Assembly (NCBI RefSeq): GCF_900240245.1
Contig: NZ_OESQ01000001.1
Location: 1,786,001-1,850,000 of the forward strand
DNA length: 64,000 bases
From: Lachnoclostridium edouardi
GTDB lineage: Bacteria > Bacillota > Clostridia > Lachnospirales > Lachnospiraceae
Direction of reading: 5' to 3'
This document shows positions 32,230 to 41,838 of this stretch, one piece after another. Every line of letters begins with the position of its first letter. Within the stretch, counting starts at the first letter, position 1. Both the position numbers and the translations under genes were made by a program. The notes under the pieces were generated by a model, which did no database searches, had not been told where the DNA came from, and worked only from the letters and a program-made list of their open reading frames with translations.

Positions 32230-32547
32230 ATGAAAAAAGCACTAATAACTTACTTACTGGAGATTGCCAGCACCGCAGCAGCGGGCACAAGATTTCGGGC
32301 AGCATACCGCTGCAAACTTCCGATTTATGCCCTCGTTGCATTCGGCAATGCCACTCTTGACCTGTCAGCCGCAGAACACATGCATCTTCGCAATGCCCTT
32401 TCTGTCCTGGGTAAACTAACTGGCAAGACCTATCTGCATCTGACCTCGCCTCGTGCGATCTCAATGCAGATGCTGTGCGATTGGGATATGCTCTGTGACT
32501 CTACATATACATATCGGGCAGCAAGCGACATGCTCCGCATGGCGTAA
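32230..32547 (+). CDS. Small element-encoded protein of unknown function
   Basis: 105 residues, leucine- and alanine-rich, without clear membrane segments or signal peptide. ATG with GAAAGGAG upstream and a possible TTGACA -35 at 32198. I do not recognise the family. It is the first gene of the mobilisation operon side, just upstream of the oriT-like hairpins, and may be an accessory mobilisation or regulatory protein. Other frames through the same stretch look like shadows. Confidence 0.5.
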   Translation: MKKALITYLLEIASTAAAGTRFRAAYRCKLPIYALVAFGNATLDLSAAEHMHLRNALSVLGKLTGKTYLHLTSPRAISMQMLCDWDMLCDSTYTYRAASDMLRMA

Positions 32548-32551
32548 TTTT

Positions 32552-32715
32552 GCGGGCTTTAATGCCCGCCCTTTTGCCCGCGCAAAGCTGAATATCAGCC
32601 AATCACTAAACTCCCCTCAGCGCGGGCAGGGGAGTCCAGAGGGGCAGCCCCTCGGCAAGATAAGTGACGCACAAAGCGGCACGGTGGAAGATGCGCTGCA
32701 TCTGCCATATCTTGT
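32552..32715 (+). other. Hairpin-rich region, candidate origin of transfer
   Basis: Three stem-loops in a row: GCGGGC-TTTAAT-GCCCGC (from about 32552, possible terminator of the small gene), CTCCCC...GGGGAG (about 32610-32635) and GAGGGG-CAG-CCCCTC (about 32639-32653). The stretch AAGTGACGCACAAAGCGG follows, then GATGC-GCT-GCATC. GC-rich compared with its surroundings and placed directly before the MobV relaxase gene, where MOBV origins of transfer normally lie. The nick site is not identified. Confidence 0.5.
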
Positions 32716-32748
32716 ATGACAAAACAGAAAAGAAAGGAAAATACATTC

Positions 32749-33378
32749 ATGGCAAGCGTACAGAAATTTGCCGCTCCGGCGGTAGTAAACATTCTGCGGC
32801 ATAACAGCCGCACTATTAAAAACCCAGCCAATGCAGATATAGACTCTCTAAAAAGTGACCTTAATTATTCTCTCATTCCTGAGCGTGGAATATCTGATTA
32901 TGAATATTTTTTAAAAAGGAAATCCGAATTGTATTGTTATAACAGAGCTGATGTAAAAGTCCTTGTCGGTTGGGTTGTAACCGCCCCGCAAGACATGAAA
33001 AAAGATAAGTTGAAAGACTTTTTTGAAGAAACACATAACTTCCTTGCAACAAGATACGGAAAAAAGAATGTCGTTCAATCTGTTGTCCATGCTGATGAAG
33101 CAGGACAACCCCACCTGCACTTTTGCTTTATTCCGGTTGTGCCGGACAAAAAGCATAGTGGGGAGAAAATTTGTGCTAATAAGGTGCTGACGCGCGCAGA
33201 GCTTCGCAATTTCCACCCTGCTTTACAAAAGCATTTAGATGATTGTGGGATTGATGCAAAAGTTCTGACTGGCGTTACTAAACAAAATGGAGGCAATCGA
33301 ACAGTCAAAGAATTAAAACAAATGCGGGATTGGACAGTCAATGCAGAACATCAAATTGATTACGGCGGGCGGTGGTAA
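32749..33378 (+). CDS. MobV/Pre-family relaxase (short form)
   Basis: 209 residues from ATG 32749 (AAAGGAAA upstream; an in-frame ATG at 32716 is rejected). The MOBV relaxase core is visible: HNSRTIKNPANADID near the N-terminus and the metal-binding HADEAGQPHLHFCF (HxDExxPHxHF). It would nick oriT and pilot the strand. Plasmid MobV proteins are roughly twice as long; here the gene stops soon after the catalytic domain, with a basic tail. Immediately followed by a VirD4-like gene with start codons at its end, so coupled translation is likely. Confidence 0.8.
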   Translation: MASVQKFAAPAVVNILRHNSRTIKNPANADIDSLKSDLNYSLIPERGISDYEYFLKRKSELYCYNRADVKVLVGWVVTAPQDMKKDKLKDFFEETHNFLATRYGKKNVVQSVVHADEAGQPHLHFCFIPVVPDKKHSGEKICANKVLTRAELRNFHPALQKHLDDCGIDAKVLTGVTKQNGGNRTVKELKQMRDWTVNAEHQIDYGGRW

Positions 33379-33380
33379 AT

Positions 33381-34793
33381 ATGGTAGACTTCTCTTTTTC
33401 AAAACTTCTTCAGCTACTTTGGAATGCATGGGAGAGTTTCCAAACGCCGGAAAAGCTCCTGATTGCTTCCGCTATTGTGATGATTTTAACTTTTACTCTG
33501 ACCGATCTGCTTTCCCTGCTGATTTCCAAAAAGCAGAAACAACCTCTCGGAAGCCTAAAAAAAGGATCAAAAGAAAAAGCCAAAGGTATCTTATTTGGAA
33601 ATTTGAGAAACAAAATAGTTTATAGTCCTACCGAATCAGAAGGACATATATGTGTGCTAGGTGGTAGCGGACTTGGAAAAACAAGCGCCTTGCTGATACC
33701 CACACTCCGGGCATGGACAGGCAATAGTTTTTGTATTGATATTTCCGGAGACATCTGCCGGAATGTAAATGCAAAAAACAAGCTAATATTTGAGCCAGCG
33801 AACTCTAATAGTACGCCCTATAATATTTTTGCTCCGATTGACAGCCTTACCGATACAAACGAGCAAAACGAAGCCTTGGCGCAGCTCGCTTTCTTGCTCA
33901 TGCCGGAACAAATAAAATCTGATGCGGCTTCGGAATACTTCTTGCGGGAAGGACGCAAGATTTTGACTGCCTCACTAATCGCTTTCTATCATAAGCAAAT
34001 GGATTTTACAGCGATATGCGAAAAAATCATTTCCTCGTCGTGGCAGCGGCTCTTTACTGATATAGATAATATGAAAAATAAAGATGCCATTATGTATATC
34101 AATAGCTTTCAAGGAAGTAATGAGAAAAATATTGGTGGCTGTAAGCAGGCTTGTGATGCTGCTATAACGCTTTTTGCTACTAATGCCGCAATAAAAAGGG
34201 TAGTCCGCAGACCACACACAGATGAAATCGCATATACACCTGCTGTCCTTGAAAATAGCAATGTTTTCATTGTAATTGAAGATGCGAAGCTGGAACTGTA
34301 TGCACCTCTTTTGCATATACTCGCTGCTCAGACTTTGGAGTATCTTTCCTGCCGTCCGGTGGCAGAGCAAAGCAAAACGGTTTTGCTTGCTCTTGATGAG
34401 TTTGCATCATTGGGGCAACTGGATATAATCCCCTCATTACGAAAGCTACGAAAAAAGCATGTTCGTATCATGGTCTTAACTCAAAGTATGGCTGACCTCG
34501 ACTTACAGTACGGACGAGAAGAACGCATGGCAATGCTGACAAACTTCAAATATATTACTGTGTTGGGTGCTAATGATAGCGACACTCAGGAATATCTCTC
34601 CCGACTTATCGGAAAGCATACCGTACAAAATAAGAGCATTGCCACAAGTCGAAAATCTGTCACACGAACTAAAAGTGATTCTAAGGACTATATCATAGAA
34701 CCCTCCAAGTTAGGACATCTCGGAAACAAATTGCTTACTATTCATGACTGCGGACATATCTTTCTCAATAAAAACTTCTACTTTAAAAAATAA
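33381..34793 (+). CDS. VirD4/TraG-like coupling ATPase (T4CP), compact
   Basis: 470 residues from ATG 33381 (GTG 33372 in the same frame is an alternative that overlaps mobV). An N-terminal membrane segment (KLLIASAIVMILTFTLTDLL) is followed by Walker A CVLGGSGLGKTSAL near residue 95 and Walker B VLLALDEFASLG near 330, with the downstream KKHVRIMVLTQSMADLD helicase-like segment. Coupling proteins bring the relaxosome to a type IV secretion channel. Typical members have about 600 residues. A mobilizable element with its own coupling protein but no channel genes is notable. Confidence 0.8.
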   Translation: MVDFSFSKLLQLLWNAWESFQTPEKLLIASAIVMILTFTLTDLLSLLISKKQKQPLGSLKKGSKEKAKGILFGNLRNKIVYSPTESEGHICVLGGSGLGKTSALLIPTLRAWTGNSFCIDISGDICRNVNAKNKLIFEPANSNSTPYNIFAPIDSLTDTNEQNEALAQLAFLLMPEQIKSDAASEYFLREGRKILTASLIAFYHKQMDFTAICEKIISSSWQRLFTDIDNMKNKDAIMYINSFQGSNEKNIGGCKQACDAAITLFATNAAIKRVVRRPHTDEIAYTPAVLENSNVFIVIEDAKLELYAPLLHILAAQTLEYLSCRPVAEQSKTVLLALDEFASLGQLDIIPSLRKLRKKHVRIMVLTQSMADLDLQYGREERMAMLTNFKYITVLGANDSDTQEYLSRLIGKHTVQNKSIATSRKSVTRTKSDSKDYIIEPSKLGHLGNKLLTIHDCGHIFLNKNFYFKK

Positions 34794-34809
34794 GTCTCTC
34801 AATACAACA

Positions 34810-34842
34810 TAGCTGCTATTTCTTGATTGAGTATAGCAGCTA
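34810..34842 (+). terminator. Intrinsic terminator of the mob/T4CP genes
   Basis: TAGCTGCTAT and ATAGCAGCTA pair perfectly around 13 bases, followed by CTTTTTAT, 17 bases after the stop codon. Confidence 0.75.
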
Positions 34843-34862
34843 CTTTTTATCCTTTTCCCTTC

Positions 34863-35054
34863 GTAAGAAAATTGTAAGAAAATCCCCCTAAACCTTGCGG
34901 ATAAGAAAAAAACTGCTATTTCATAGTTATGTAAACCCATTTTCTTTCATTTTCTTTTCTAAATGGATATTTCGGGCACTTTTCCATCATTTCTGCCATA
35001 TAACGCACAAAACCAATATTTCGTCAAAAATTTCCATACTTCTTTCGTCAAAAA
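34863..35054. repeat. Short direct repeats before rep, possible replication origin
   Basis: GTAAGAAAAT twice (34863-34872, 34874-34883) and TTTCGTCAAAAA twice (35019-35030, 35043-35054), 24 bp apart, in an AT-rich gene-free stretch just upstream of the HUH Rep gene. Suitable for Rep binding; no nick site identified. Confidence 0.4.
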
Positions 35055-35077
35055 ATTCTGAAAGAGAGGTATGAAAA

Positions 35078-35926
35078 ATGAACCCCCAAAGCGCCACTGA
35101 TGTGTCCAAAACATCCACTTGTCAAGAAGAAAAGAAGAAAACTGTATACTTCACGCACTACAGCGATGGTTACACAGGTATTACCATTGCCCCAAATATC
35201 CGTGATGACAAAAGCGCACACCAATCACAATCATCTTCTGCTGCACTCCCTCGCTCAGATGAGGAACGCTTTAACGACTTAGTATATAAACGCCGAAAGC
35301 GCATAAAAGACCTCGGATTATCAAACAGATTTGAACTCTTCGGTATACTGACATGGCGCACTAAAAAAATGCGTTTCAATGTTACTGCACAAGACAAACA
35401 AGTGCGGCAGTTTTTTTCCAAGCTGCGCCGGAAATATCCGGACATCCGTTATATCGCTGTACGGCACAAAAATCCTGAAGGAACTGGCTATCATGTCCAC
35501 ATCCTGATTGGGGAGCTTCCACGCCGCTGCATTCGCATTCGCAAGGGAGTTTTTGACTCTAAGGGTAGACAAACATACTGTCTGTTAGGTTGGAGCCGGA
35601 ATGGTTGGTCTTCCGTTGAATACATCGAAAATCCAGAATATGTTGTTAATTACATATCAAAATATTCCCGCCTTTCCTTGCTTCCACAAGGTGCCCGTTC
35701 ACTCGTCACTTATTCTAAAAATTTAGAACGCCCAGGGCATGAACGAGAAGATTTAAGCGACAAAGAAATTGCGCGAATGAAACGCCGTACCCATAGAGAC
35801 AAAATCTACGAAGCTGATTTTTTTGTAGGAAACGATGCAGAATATCGGCAGCAGATGCACTATGAGCTTGTCCGCGGTAATCACACCGCTCCCGAAGCAA
35901 AGCACAGAGGGGGTGGTTCTGTATGA
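35078..35926 (+). CDS. HUH-type rolling-circle replication initiator
   Basis: 282 residues. Region 90-215 carries the Rep motifs: FELFGILTWRTKKMRF (motif 1-like), TGYHVHILIGEL (HxH metal motif) and YVVNYISKYS (catalytic Tyr and following Lys). A flexible Ser/Gln-rich N-terminus and a basic tail flank it. Enzymes of this type nick one strand to start rolling-circle replication and are found in integrative elements that replicate transiently after excision. The stop overlaps the integrase ATG in ATGA (35923-35926), coupling replication and recombination. Short repeats upstream may be its origin. Confidence 0.75.
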   Translation: MNPQSATDVSKTSTCQEEKKKTVYFTHYSDGYTGITIAPNIRDDKSAHQSQSSSAALPRSDEERFNDLVYKRRKRIKDLGLSNRFELFGILTWRTKKMRFNVTAQDKQVRQFFSKLRRKYPDIRYIAVRHKNPEGTGYHVHILIGELPRRCIRIRKGVFDSKGRQTYCLLGWSRNGWSSVEYIENPEYVVNYISKYSRLSLLPQGARSLVTYSKNLERPGHEREDLSDKEIARMKRRTHRDKIYEADFFVGNDAEYRQQMHYELVRGNHTAPEAKHRGGGSV

Positions 35927-37173
35927 TTTTTGCAGAAAATGTAGAAACTACTTTCTCCCAGGACGATTTGATGTTAATATCAGAGTGGGCTGGAAATGCG
36001 GAAGTATTAGCTATCATGTTATCCGCTGCTAAAAAAGATTATGTAAAAAAAAGACACAATTATACAATTTCTCAAATCGCCAAAGGTGCTAAAATGGGAA
36101 AATGGAAGACTTATGTCGGGAAGCCACGAAAGGAGGTTGTACGGAATACCGAAGAAGAATTGATAGAAGCGCTTTTCCAGTATTATAGAAAGCAAGAAGA
36201 TAAACCAAAAACATTCCGCGAAGCTACTGAGGCGTGGTTTGATTATAAGGTAAATAATCAAAATCGCTCTGTCAATTCCATCAATGCTTATCGCGATCGC
36301 CTAAAAAGATTTCTTCCGGAAGCCTTTTGGGAGCGGAAAGTGCAAGATGTTTCGGAAGATGAAATCGAGCAGCTCTTTGTAAAACAGACAAGGGAACTAC
36401 ACCCTCGCCCTGATGCACTCAGAAAATCTCTCCAGTATGTCCGCGCAGTTTTCAAATTTGCTGTGAAAAGGAAATGGTGCTTGTCTAATCCCACTCTGAC
36501 CGTTGAACTGTCTGACCTTTATGCGTTTTGTAACCTTACTCAGAAAAGTAATGAAGAAAAAGCCTTTACAACAAAGGAAATCCAACTTCTGAAAGAAGAT
36601 GCATTACAAAACAGAAACAATCCCCGCGCACTTATGTCGCTGCTTGCTGCTGAAACTGGCATGAGATGCGCCGAGCTTAGTGCATTGAGGTGGGAAGATA
36701 TAAATGATGATTTTATTCACATTCACCGCCAACAAGTCATTGAACATAATGGGAAAGGCAACCGCAAAGTCTACGAAGTACAATATACGAAAGATGAGCG
36801 GCAACACCCGCATAACGGCAGATGGTTTCCTATTACTGATGAAATTGCAGAAATATTAGAACTGGCAAAAGCCTTAGATGGTAATTCCATTTATGTATTT
36901 CACAGCAATAATCAATGGATTAATAAGGACGGATATGCACAATATCTCAAAAAGCACTGCCGCAAATTGGGCATTTCAACAACCAACAATCACGCTTTTC
37001 GTATGGCACTTAATAGCCGCATGATTGATGAAGGATATGAACCGCGTACACGAGCACTGCTTTTAGGTCACAGCATTGAAACAAATGAACGACACTATTC
37101 ATTCTCTGATAAGCGTACATTATCTACCATCAGAGAGCGCATGGTAAACAAAAAAGAAAGCCCGACAGCATAA
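35923..37173 (+). CDS. Tyrosine integrase of element 2
   Basis: 416 residues. The basic arm-binding N-terminal part (KKRHNYTISQIAKGAKMGKW) and core-binding domain extend to about 200. The catalytic domain shows ETGMRCAELSALRW (Arg I), NNHAFRMALNSRMID (HxxR), LLGHSIETNERHYSF (His and the Tyr nucleophile). Overlaps the rep stop by four bases. The attachment core lies 230 bases downstream, in the tRNA-Arg anticodon arm, with ATCACTCA arm repeats between. This fits anticodon-loop-targeting integrases. Confidence 0.9.
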   Translation: MIFAENVETTFSQDDLMLISEWAGNAEVLAIMLSAAKKDYVKKRHNYTISQIAKGAKMGKWKTYVGKPRKEVVRNTEEELIEALFQYYRKQEDKPKTFREATEAWFDYKVNNQNRSVNSINAYRDRLKRFLPEAFWERKVQDVSEDEIEQLFVKQTRELHPRPDALRKSLQYVRAVFKFAVKRKWCLSNPTLTVELSDLYAFCNLTQKSNEEKAFTTKEIQLLKEDALQNRNNPRALMSLLAAETGMRCAELSALRWEDINDDFIHIHRQQVIEHNGKGNRKVYEVQYTKDERQHPHNGRWFPITDEIAEILELAKALDGNSIYVFHSNNQWINKDGYAQYLKKHCRKLGISTTNNHAFRMALNSRMIDEGYEPRTRALLLGHSIETNERHYSFSDKRTLSTIRERMVNKKESPTA

Positions 37174-37190
37174 TACTGTCAGGCAAGTGC

Positions 37191-37262
37191 TGTTCCCGGC
37201 GGGGATCGAACCCACATTTGCAGCTTAGGAGGCTGCTGCTCTATCCATTGAACTACGAGAAC
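37191..37262 (-). tRNA. tRNA-Arg(CCU), complete, carried by element 2
   Basis: 72 bases on the minus strand, with all arms: acceptor GTTCTCG/CGGGAAC (one G-U), D-stem GTTC/GAGC, anticodon arm GCAGC-CTCCTAA-GCTGC with anticodon CCU (reads AGG), variable AAAT, T-arm GTGGG-TTCGATC-CCCGC, discriminator A. CCA is not encoded, unlike the split host gene. It sits between the integrase stop and the right attachment core, inside the element, so it probably replaces the host tRNA-Arg(CCU) that the insertion disrupts. Confidence 0.85.
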
Positions 37263-37289
37263 ATATATTTAATTATTCCATCAAAGGGC

Positions 37290-37354
37290 ATCACTCAGCT
37301 TCTTTTTCCGCTCATGTGCTGCCCTATAATGAACAATCACTCACAATCACTCAA
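37290..37354. repeat. Right integrase arm sites of element 2
   Basis: ATCACTCA at 37290, 37336 and 37346, mirroring three copies at the left end (29206-29277). Confidence 0.7.
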
Positions 37355-37403
37355 CTCCAAGATTGAAAAGCCTTTATTTTAAGCGCTTTATAAGGTATGA
37401 ACA

Positions 37404-37447
37404 TTCGCTTAGGAGGCGAACGCTCTATCCTGCTGAGCTACAGAGAC
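37404..37447 (-). pseudogene. tRNA-Arg(CCU) 5' part, split by element 2 (attR)
   Basis: Minus strand: acceptor GTCTCTG, D-arm GCTC...GAGC, anticodon arm TTCGC-CTCCTAA-GCGAA, then unrelated element sequence instead of a T-arm. The first 12 bases (37404-37415) are the attachment core. The matching 3' part is at 29154-29198. Confidence 0.8.
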
Positions 37448-37508
37448 ATCTATTCAATTAAAATTGGTAACGATCACTTTTCATCGTAAGGCGGCCGGTA
37501 GAGCATAA

Positions 37509-37713
37509 CCTTAGGAGGCGAACCCTCTATCCTGCTGAGGTACATGGACGTATATAAAATTTTTAGTGTTGGGCGATTGCTCCAACAAGCCCTTAGGAGG
37601 CGAACCCTCTATCCTGCTGAGGTACATGGACGTATATGAAATTTTCAGTGTTGGGCGATTGCTCCAACAAGCCCTTAGGAGGCGGTCGCTCTATTCAACT
37701 GAGCTATAGCGAC
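37509..37713 (-). repeat. 82-bp tandem array of tRNA-Arg(CCU) 5' halves
   Basis: Three further 5' halves start every 82 bp: 37509-37549, 37591-37631 and 37673-37713, each ending in CCTCCTAAGG at the anticodon loop with no T-arm. The first two units (37509-37590, 37591-37672) are nearly identical. Their D-stem has changed to CCTC/GAGG on both sides, and the acceptor half is GTCCATG. The third is different: acceptor half GTCGCTA and a normal GCTC/GAGC D-stem. Each spacer contains TGTTGG...CCAACA hairpin sequence. No matching 3' halves are present in the window. Probably scars of earlier integrations at this tRNA. Confidence 0.65.
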
Positions 37714-37797
37714 AGTTACAAAATCTATATTTAATTTTACTTGTTACCTTTTGCCTTTTACAGACACTATTTTATTATATCAGAAAAAAAGCATACG

Positions 37798-38676
37798 TCA
37801 AGATTGAAATTTCACTGTGCCCTGCATCCAAATTTGACCTTTAAAACGCCTTCCGATTTCAGGTTCTCCCAAAAGATCCTTTTTGGCAATTCCCACGTGA
37901 AATGTTAAATCACTGCATTCCAGGGTTAAATCATAAACTTCCTCCCCTGTCAGCTTATTTGCTCCCAGGTTTACATTGATAATATTGCCAATAACAGAAT
38001 ATTGATCACATTCCACACCGCAGGGCATAAAACATGTATCTACAATAGAATATAAATCCTCGTGCTTTACTCTTCTGGAAACTTGCGAGTATATATCAAT
38101 ATCCTCTATTGTTAATGTTTCCATAGCGTCCTCGTCGCCATTTTTAGCAGCCTCTATTAAACTACTTCTATCTTTGGAGGCAACTTTTGCCATTTCAATC
38201 TGTCTTGCCGTTTTTTTCATTGGAAATAGAATTTTTCCCTCTATAGAAAAACCTGCAAGATTTACGCCATCTACATTCATTGACTCTCCGTCCATTAACC
38301 GCTCTCTGCATTCAAACAGATTGCTGACATAAAAAATCAATGATATTCCCACTTTAAACTCATCTAATAGGCCGGCATACGTTTCTTTTTCTGTATGTCT
38401 TTGTATTGAACATTCTGCTTTTGAGGATTCATGTATACTATTCATATATGGATAATAATATTTCTTGCAAAATACGCCGTTTTTGTCCATCTCACCATGT
38501 ATCACAATTCCCATATCTGGAAGAAGTTCTGCTTTAAGTTCACAAAAGTTAGTCTGATCGTCAATTTGAATTCTCTTTTTCTCACATGAATCTTTTATCA
38601 AATCTTCCAGCAAACGATCAATATCACTGTCTCTTTTGTATTTTGAAAGTCCTAAAGCCCTCAAAAATTTATGCAT
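37798..38676 (-). CDS. DUF3881 family protein
   Basis: 292 residues from ATG 38676 (AAAAGGAGA upstream; the longer frame begins before the ribosome site). N-terminus HKFLRALGLSKYKRDSDIDR. No signal peptide or membrane helix; the rest is a soluble mixed fold with an acidic middle part. The sequence matches my recollection of DUF3881, a family almost confined to Lachnospiraceae, with no known function. Single gene on the chromosomal side of the tRNA array; an upstream terminator separates it from gdhA. Confidence 0.65.
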   Translation of the reverse strand: MHKFLRALGLSKYKRDSDIDRLLEDLIKDSCEKKRIQIDDQTNFCELKAELLPDMGIVIHGEMDKNGVFCKKYYYPYMNSIHESSKAECSIQRHTEKETYAGLLDEFKVGISLIFYVSNLFECRERLMDGESMNVDGVNLAGFSIEGKILFPMKKTARQIEMAKVASKDRSSLIEAAKNGDEDAMETLTIEDIDIYSQVSRRVKHEDLYSIVDTCFMPCGVECDQYSVIGNIINVNLGANKLTGEEVYDLTLECSDLTFHVGIAKKDLLGEPEIGRRFKGQIWMQGTVKFQS

Positions 38677-38709
38677 AAAAGTCTCCTTTTTATTTAAACC
38701 CAGACAAAT

Positions 38710-38736
38710 ATGAGGCGAAGAAGTTCTTCGCCTCAT
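38710..38736 (-). terminator. Intrinsic terminator of gdhA
   Basis: Perfect 13-bp arms, ATGAGGCGAAGAA and its complement, around a single central base, so the loop opens into the stem. On the minus strand it is followed by ATTTGTCTG, 80 bases after gdhA. Confidence 0.65.
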
Positions 38737-38817
38737 TTCTACAGACCATATTATATACTATTTCTTTTCATAATACCAGCCCTAAAAAAACTTTTCTATT
38801 TTATCTATTTGACATTT

Positions 38818-40277
<1,460 letters not shown>

Positions 40278-40315
40278 TAACCAATAGAATTGTTTTTATA
40301 AAAGTACAATTCATA

Positions 40316-40834
40316 TTACATCACAGGCGGCTCTTTATATCCTAAGGCCTGCTCCAAGGCTTCTTTTTCCTCATTCCCAAGAAGTACATCTGTCTGTCCT
40401 CTGTCTACCTGTTTTAGATATAAATAACATCCTTCCCTGCTGTGAACTGAATTTAAGACAAATCCTGTATTCGTATAATCTAAAATTGCGCAGGCAAAAC
40501 TTAATGTGCCTCCCATACCTTTAAAGGCATTATAATGAACAATACCGCATTTTTGAAAAGAAGCTCTCTGATTTCTATTCAAAGTTCTGATGGCATCTTT
40601 ATTATTTCTATCTTCTGTTTTCAGCTTCTGAATTTCCGCAATCTGCTCTATAATAATATCTTCCAGAGTTTCTGCATCTTTACCTCTCATAAAGTAATCA
40701 TATCTGCGGTATAATTTTTTCATATTAATAATACATACAATCACTGTAATCAATAATATTACTGTCAGTACCGCCAACCCTATGATCACATATGCAGGAT
40801 CAATACCTAAATTATTCATGATGCTGCTTTCCAT
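40316..40834 (-). CDS. DUF4446 family membrane protein
   Basis: 172 residues. One N-terminal membrane helix (about 14-37, YVIIGLAVLTVILLITVIVC), then a charged coiled-coil-like stretch (LEDIIIEQIAEIQKLKTEDR) and a C-terminal domain with FQKCGIVHYNAFKGMGGTLS. This pattern is DUF4446, found beside parA/parB in clostridia; its function is unknown to me. The start lies 29 bases after the parB stop, so it is probably the last gene of the parA-parB operon and may link partitioning to the membrane. Confidence 0.7.
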   Translation of the reverse strand: MESSIMNNLGIDPAYVIIGLAVLTVILLITVIVCIINMKKLYRRYDYFMRGKDAETLEDIIIEQIAEIQKLKTEDRNNKDAIRTLNRNQRASFQKCGIVHYNAFKGMGGTLSFACAILDYTNTGFVLNSVHSREGCYLYLKQVDRGQTDVLLGNEEKEALEQALGYKEPPVM

Positions 40835-40863
40835 CTTCTATCCTCGCTTCCAATCATTAGTAT

Positions 40864-41838
40864 TTACCGAATGGACTCAATTAATTCAACTATTCTCTCT
40901 AATTCTGAAGAAGAATAATATTCAATTTCCACTCTTCCCTTATTCTTATCTTTCCTGTTAATTACAACTTTCGTGCCCATAACAGTTTTCATTCTATCCT
41001 CTAAATTCTGAAAAATCACCTGCAGCTGCTCATCTTCTGCTGGCTTTTTTTCTTTATCCTTCTCAGGTTTTGTAAGCGCCTTCACCAGTTTTTCTACTTG
41101 GCGGACATTTAAACCCTCTACCACAATTTTTTCTGCAATTTGGTATTGTTTTTCCTGATCTTCGATTCCTAATAATGCCCTGGCATGTCCACTAGTAATT
41201 TGATTCTCTATTAACAGCTTTTGAACCCGTGTATCCAGCTTTAATAAACGAATGCTATTAGTGACAGTGCTTCTATTTTTTGAAACTCTTGCAGCAATCT
41301 CTTCTTGTTTCATGTGAAACTCTTGCATTAATTGCTGATATGCAAGAGCCTCTTCTATTGGATTTAAATCATCTCTTTGCACATTTTCGATCAAAGCAAT
41401 TTCAGTTTTTTGCTGTTGGCTATATTCTCTAATTACAACAGGCACTTCTTTTAAGTTTGCTATTTTAGCCGCTCTCCAACGTCTCTCTCCTGCTATAATT
41501 TCATAGAAATCTCCTTGTTTTTGCACCAATAATGGCTGCAATATACCATATTGTTTAATAGAATCCGCCAATTCCTCTAATTTTTCTTCATTAAAATCTT
41601 TTCTTGGCTGATCTTTACGCGGCTCAATTTTAGATAACTTAACTAAAATTTCTTTTCCTTGATTTTCATCTTCATTTAAATTCTCTTTTTTATTACTGCT
41701 ATTACTAGTCTTTTTCTGTTTATTTTCAGAGGCTTTATTATTTTCTCTATTGTCCTCTTCCGGTTTTTCTGTCTCTCTTAGAACTTCATCCCCAAATAAA
41801 GCCCCTAATCCTTTTCCTAATCCGGTTCTTTTTGCCAT
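40864..41838 (-). CDS. parB: Chromosome-partitioning protein ParB (Spo0J)
   Basis: 324 residues. The ParB/Sulfiredoxin-type CTP-binding domain includes KIEPRKDQPRKDFNEEKLEE and the GERRWRAAK motif. The central helix-turn-helix (QEEIAARVSKNRSTVTNSIR) recognises parS; the C-terminal part gives dimerisation. A long hydrophilic, Lys/Asn-rich insert at residues 20-65 is longer than in many homologues. It loads on parS near the origin, slides as a CTP clamp and recruits condensin. The ATG overlaps the parA stop by one base. Confidence 0.95.
   Translation of the reverse strand: MAKRTGLGKGLGALFGDEVLRETEKPEEDNRENNKASENKQKKTSNSSNKKENLNEDENQGKEILVKLSKIEPRKDQPRKDFNEEKLEELADSIKQYGILQPLLVQKQGDFYEIIAGERRWRAAKIANLKEVPVVIREYSQQQKTEIALIENVQRDDLNPIEEALAYQQLMQEFHMKQEEIAARVSKNRSTVTNSIRLLKLDTRVQKLLIENQITSGHARALLGIEDQEKQYQIAEKIVVEGLNVRQVEKLVKALTKPEKDKEKKPAEDEQLQVIFQNLEDRMKTVMGTKVVINRKDKNKGRVEIEYYSSSELERIVELIESIR
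41306..41321. promoter_or_regulatory. parS-like site inside parB
   Basis: TGTTTCATGTGAAACT, two differences from the parS consensus, within the parB coding region; parS sites inside or near parB are common. Confidence 0.6.

Larger units (their letters stand above)
29187..37415 (+). mobile_element. Integrative mobilizable element in tRNA-Arg(CCU), 8.2 kb
   Basis: Bounded by the 12-bp direct repeat TTCGCTTAGGAG (29187-29198 and 37404-37415), which is the anticodon-arm sequence of tRNA-Arg. Three ATCACTCA repeats lie inside each end, as expected for integrase arm sites. Contents from the left: two secreted proteins, small XRE regulator, resolvase with res site, small unknown protein, oriT-like hairpins, MobV relaxase, VirD4-like ATPase, HUH Rep, tyrosine integrase and a complete tRNA-Arg. 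There are no mating-pair-formation genes, so transfer would need a helper conjugative element. Confidence 0.85.

Noticed and set aside
32453..32831. Frames on both strands over the hairpin-rich stretch before mobV
   Set aside because: They overlap each other and the small gene at 32230, have no ribosome sites, and the sequence is better explained by stem-loops.
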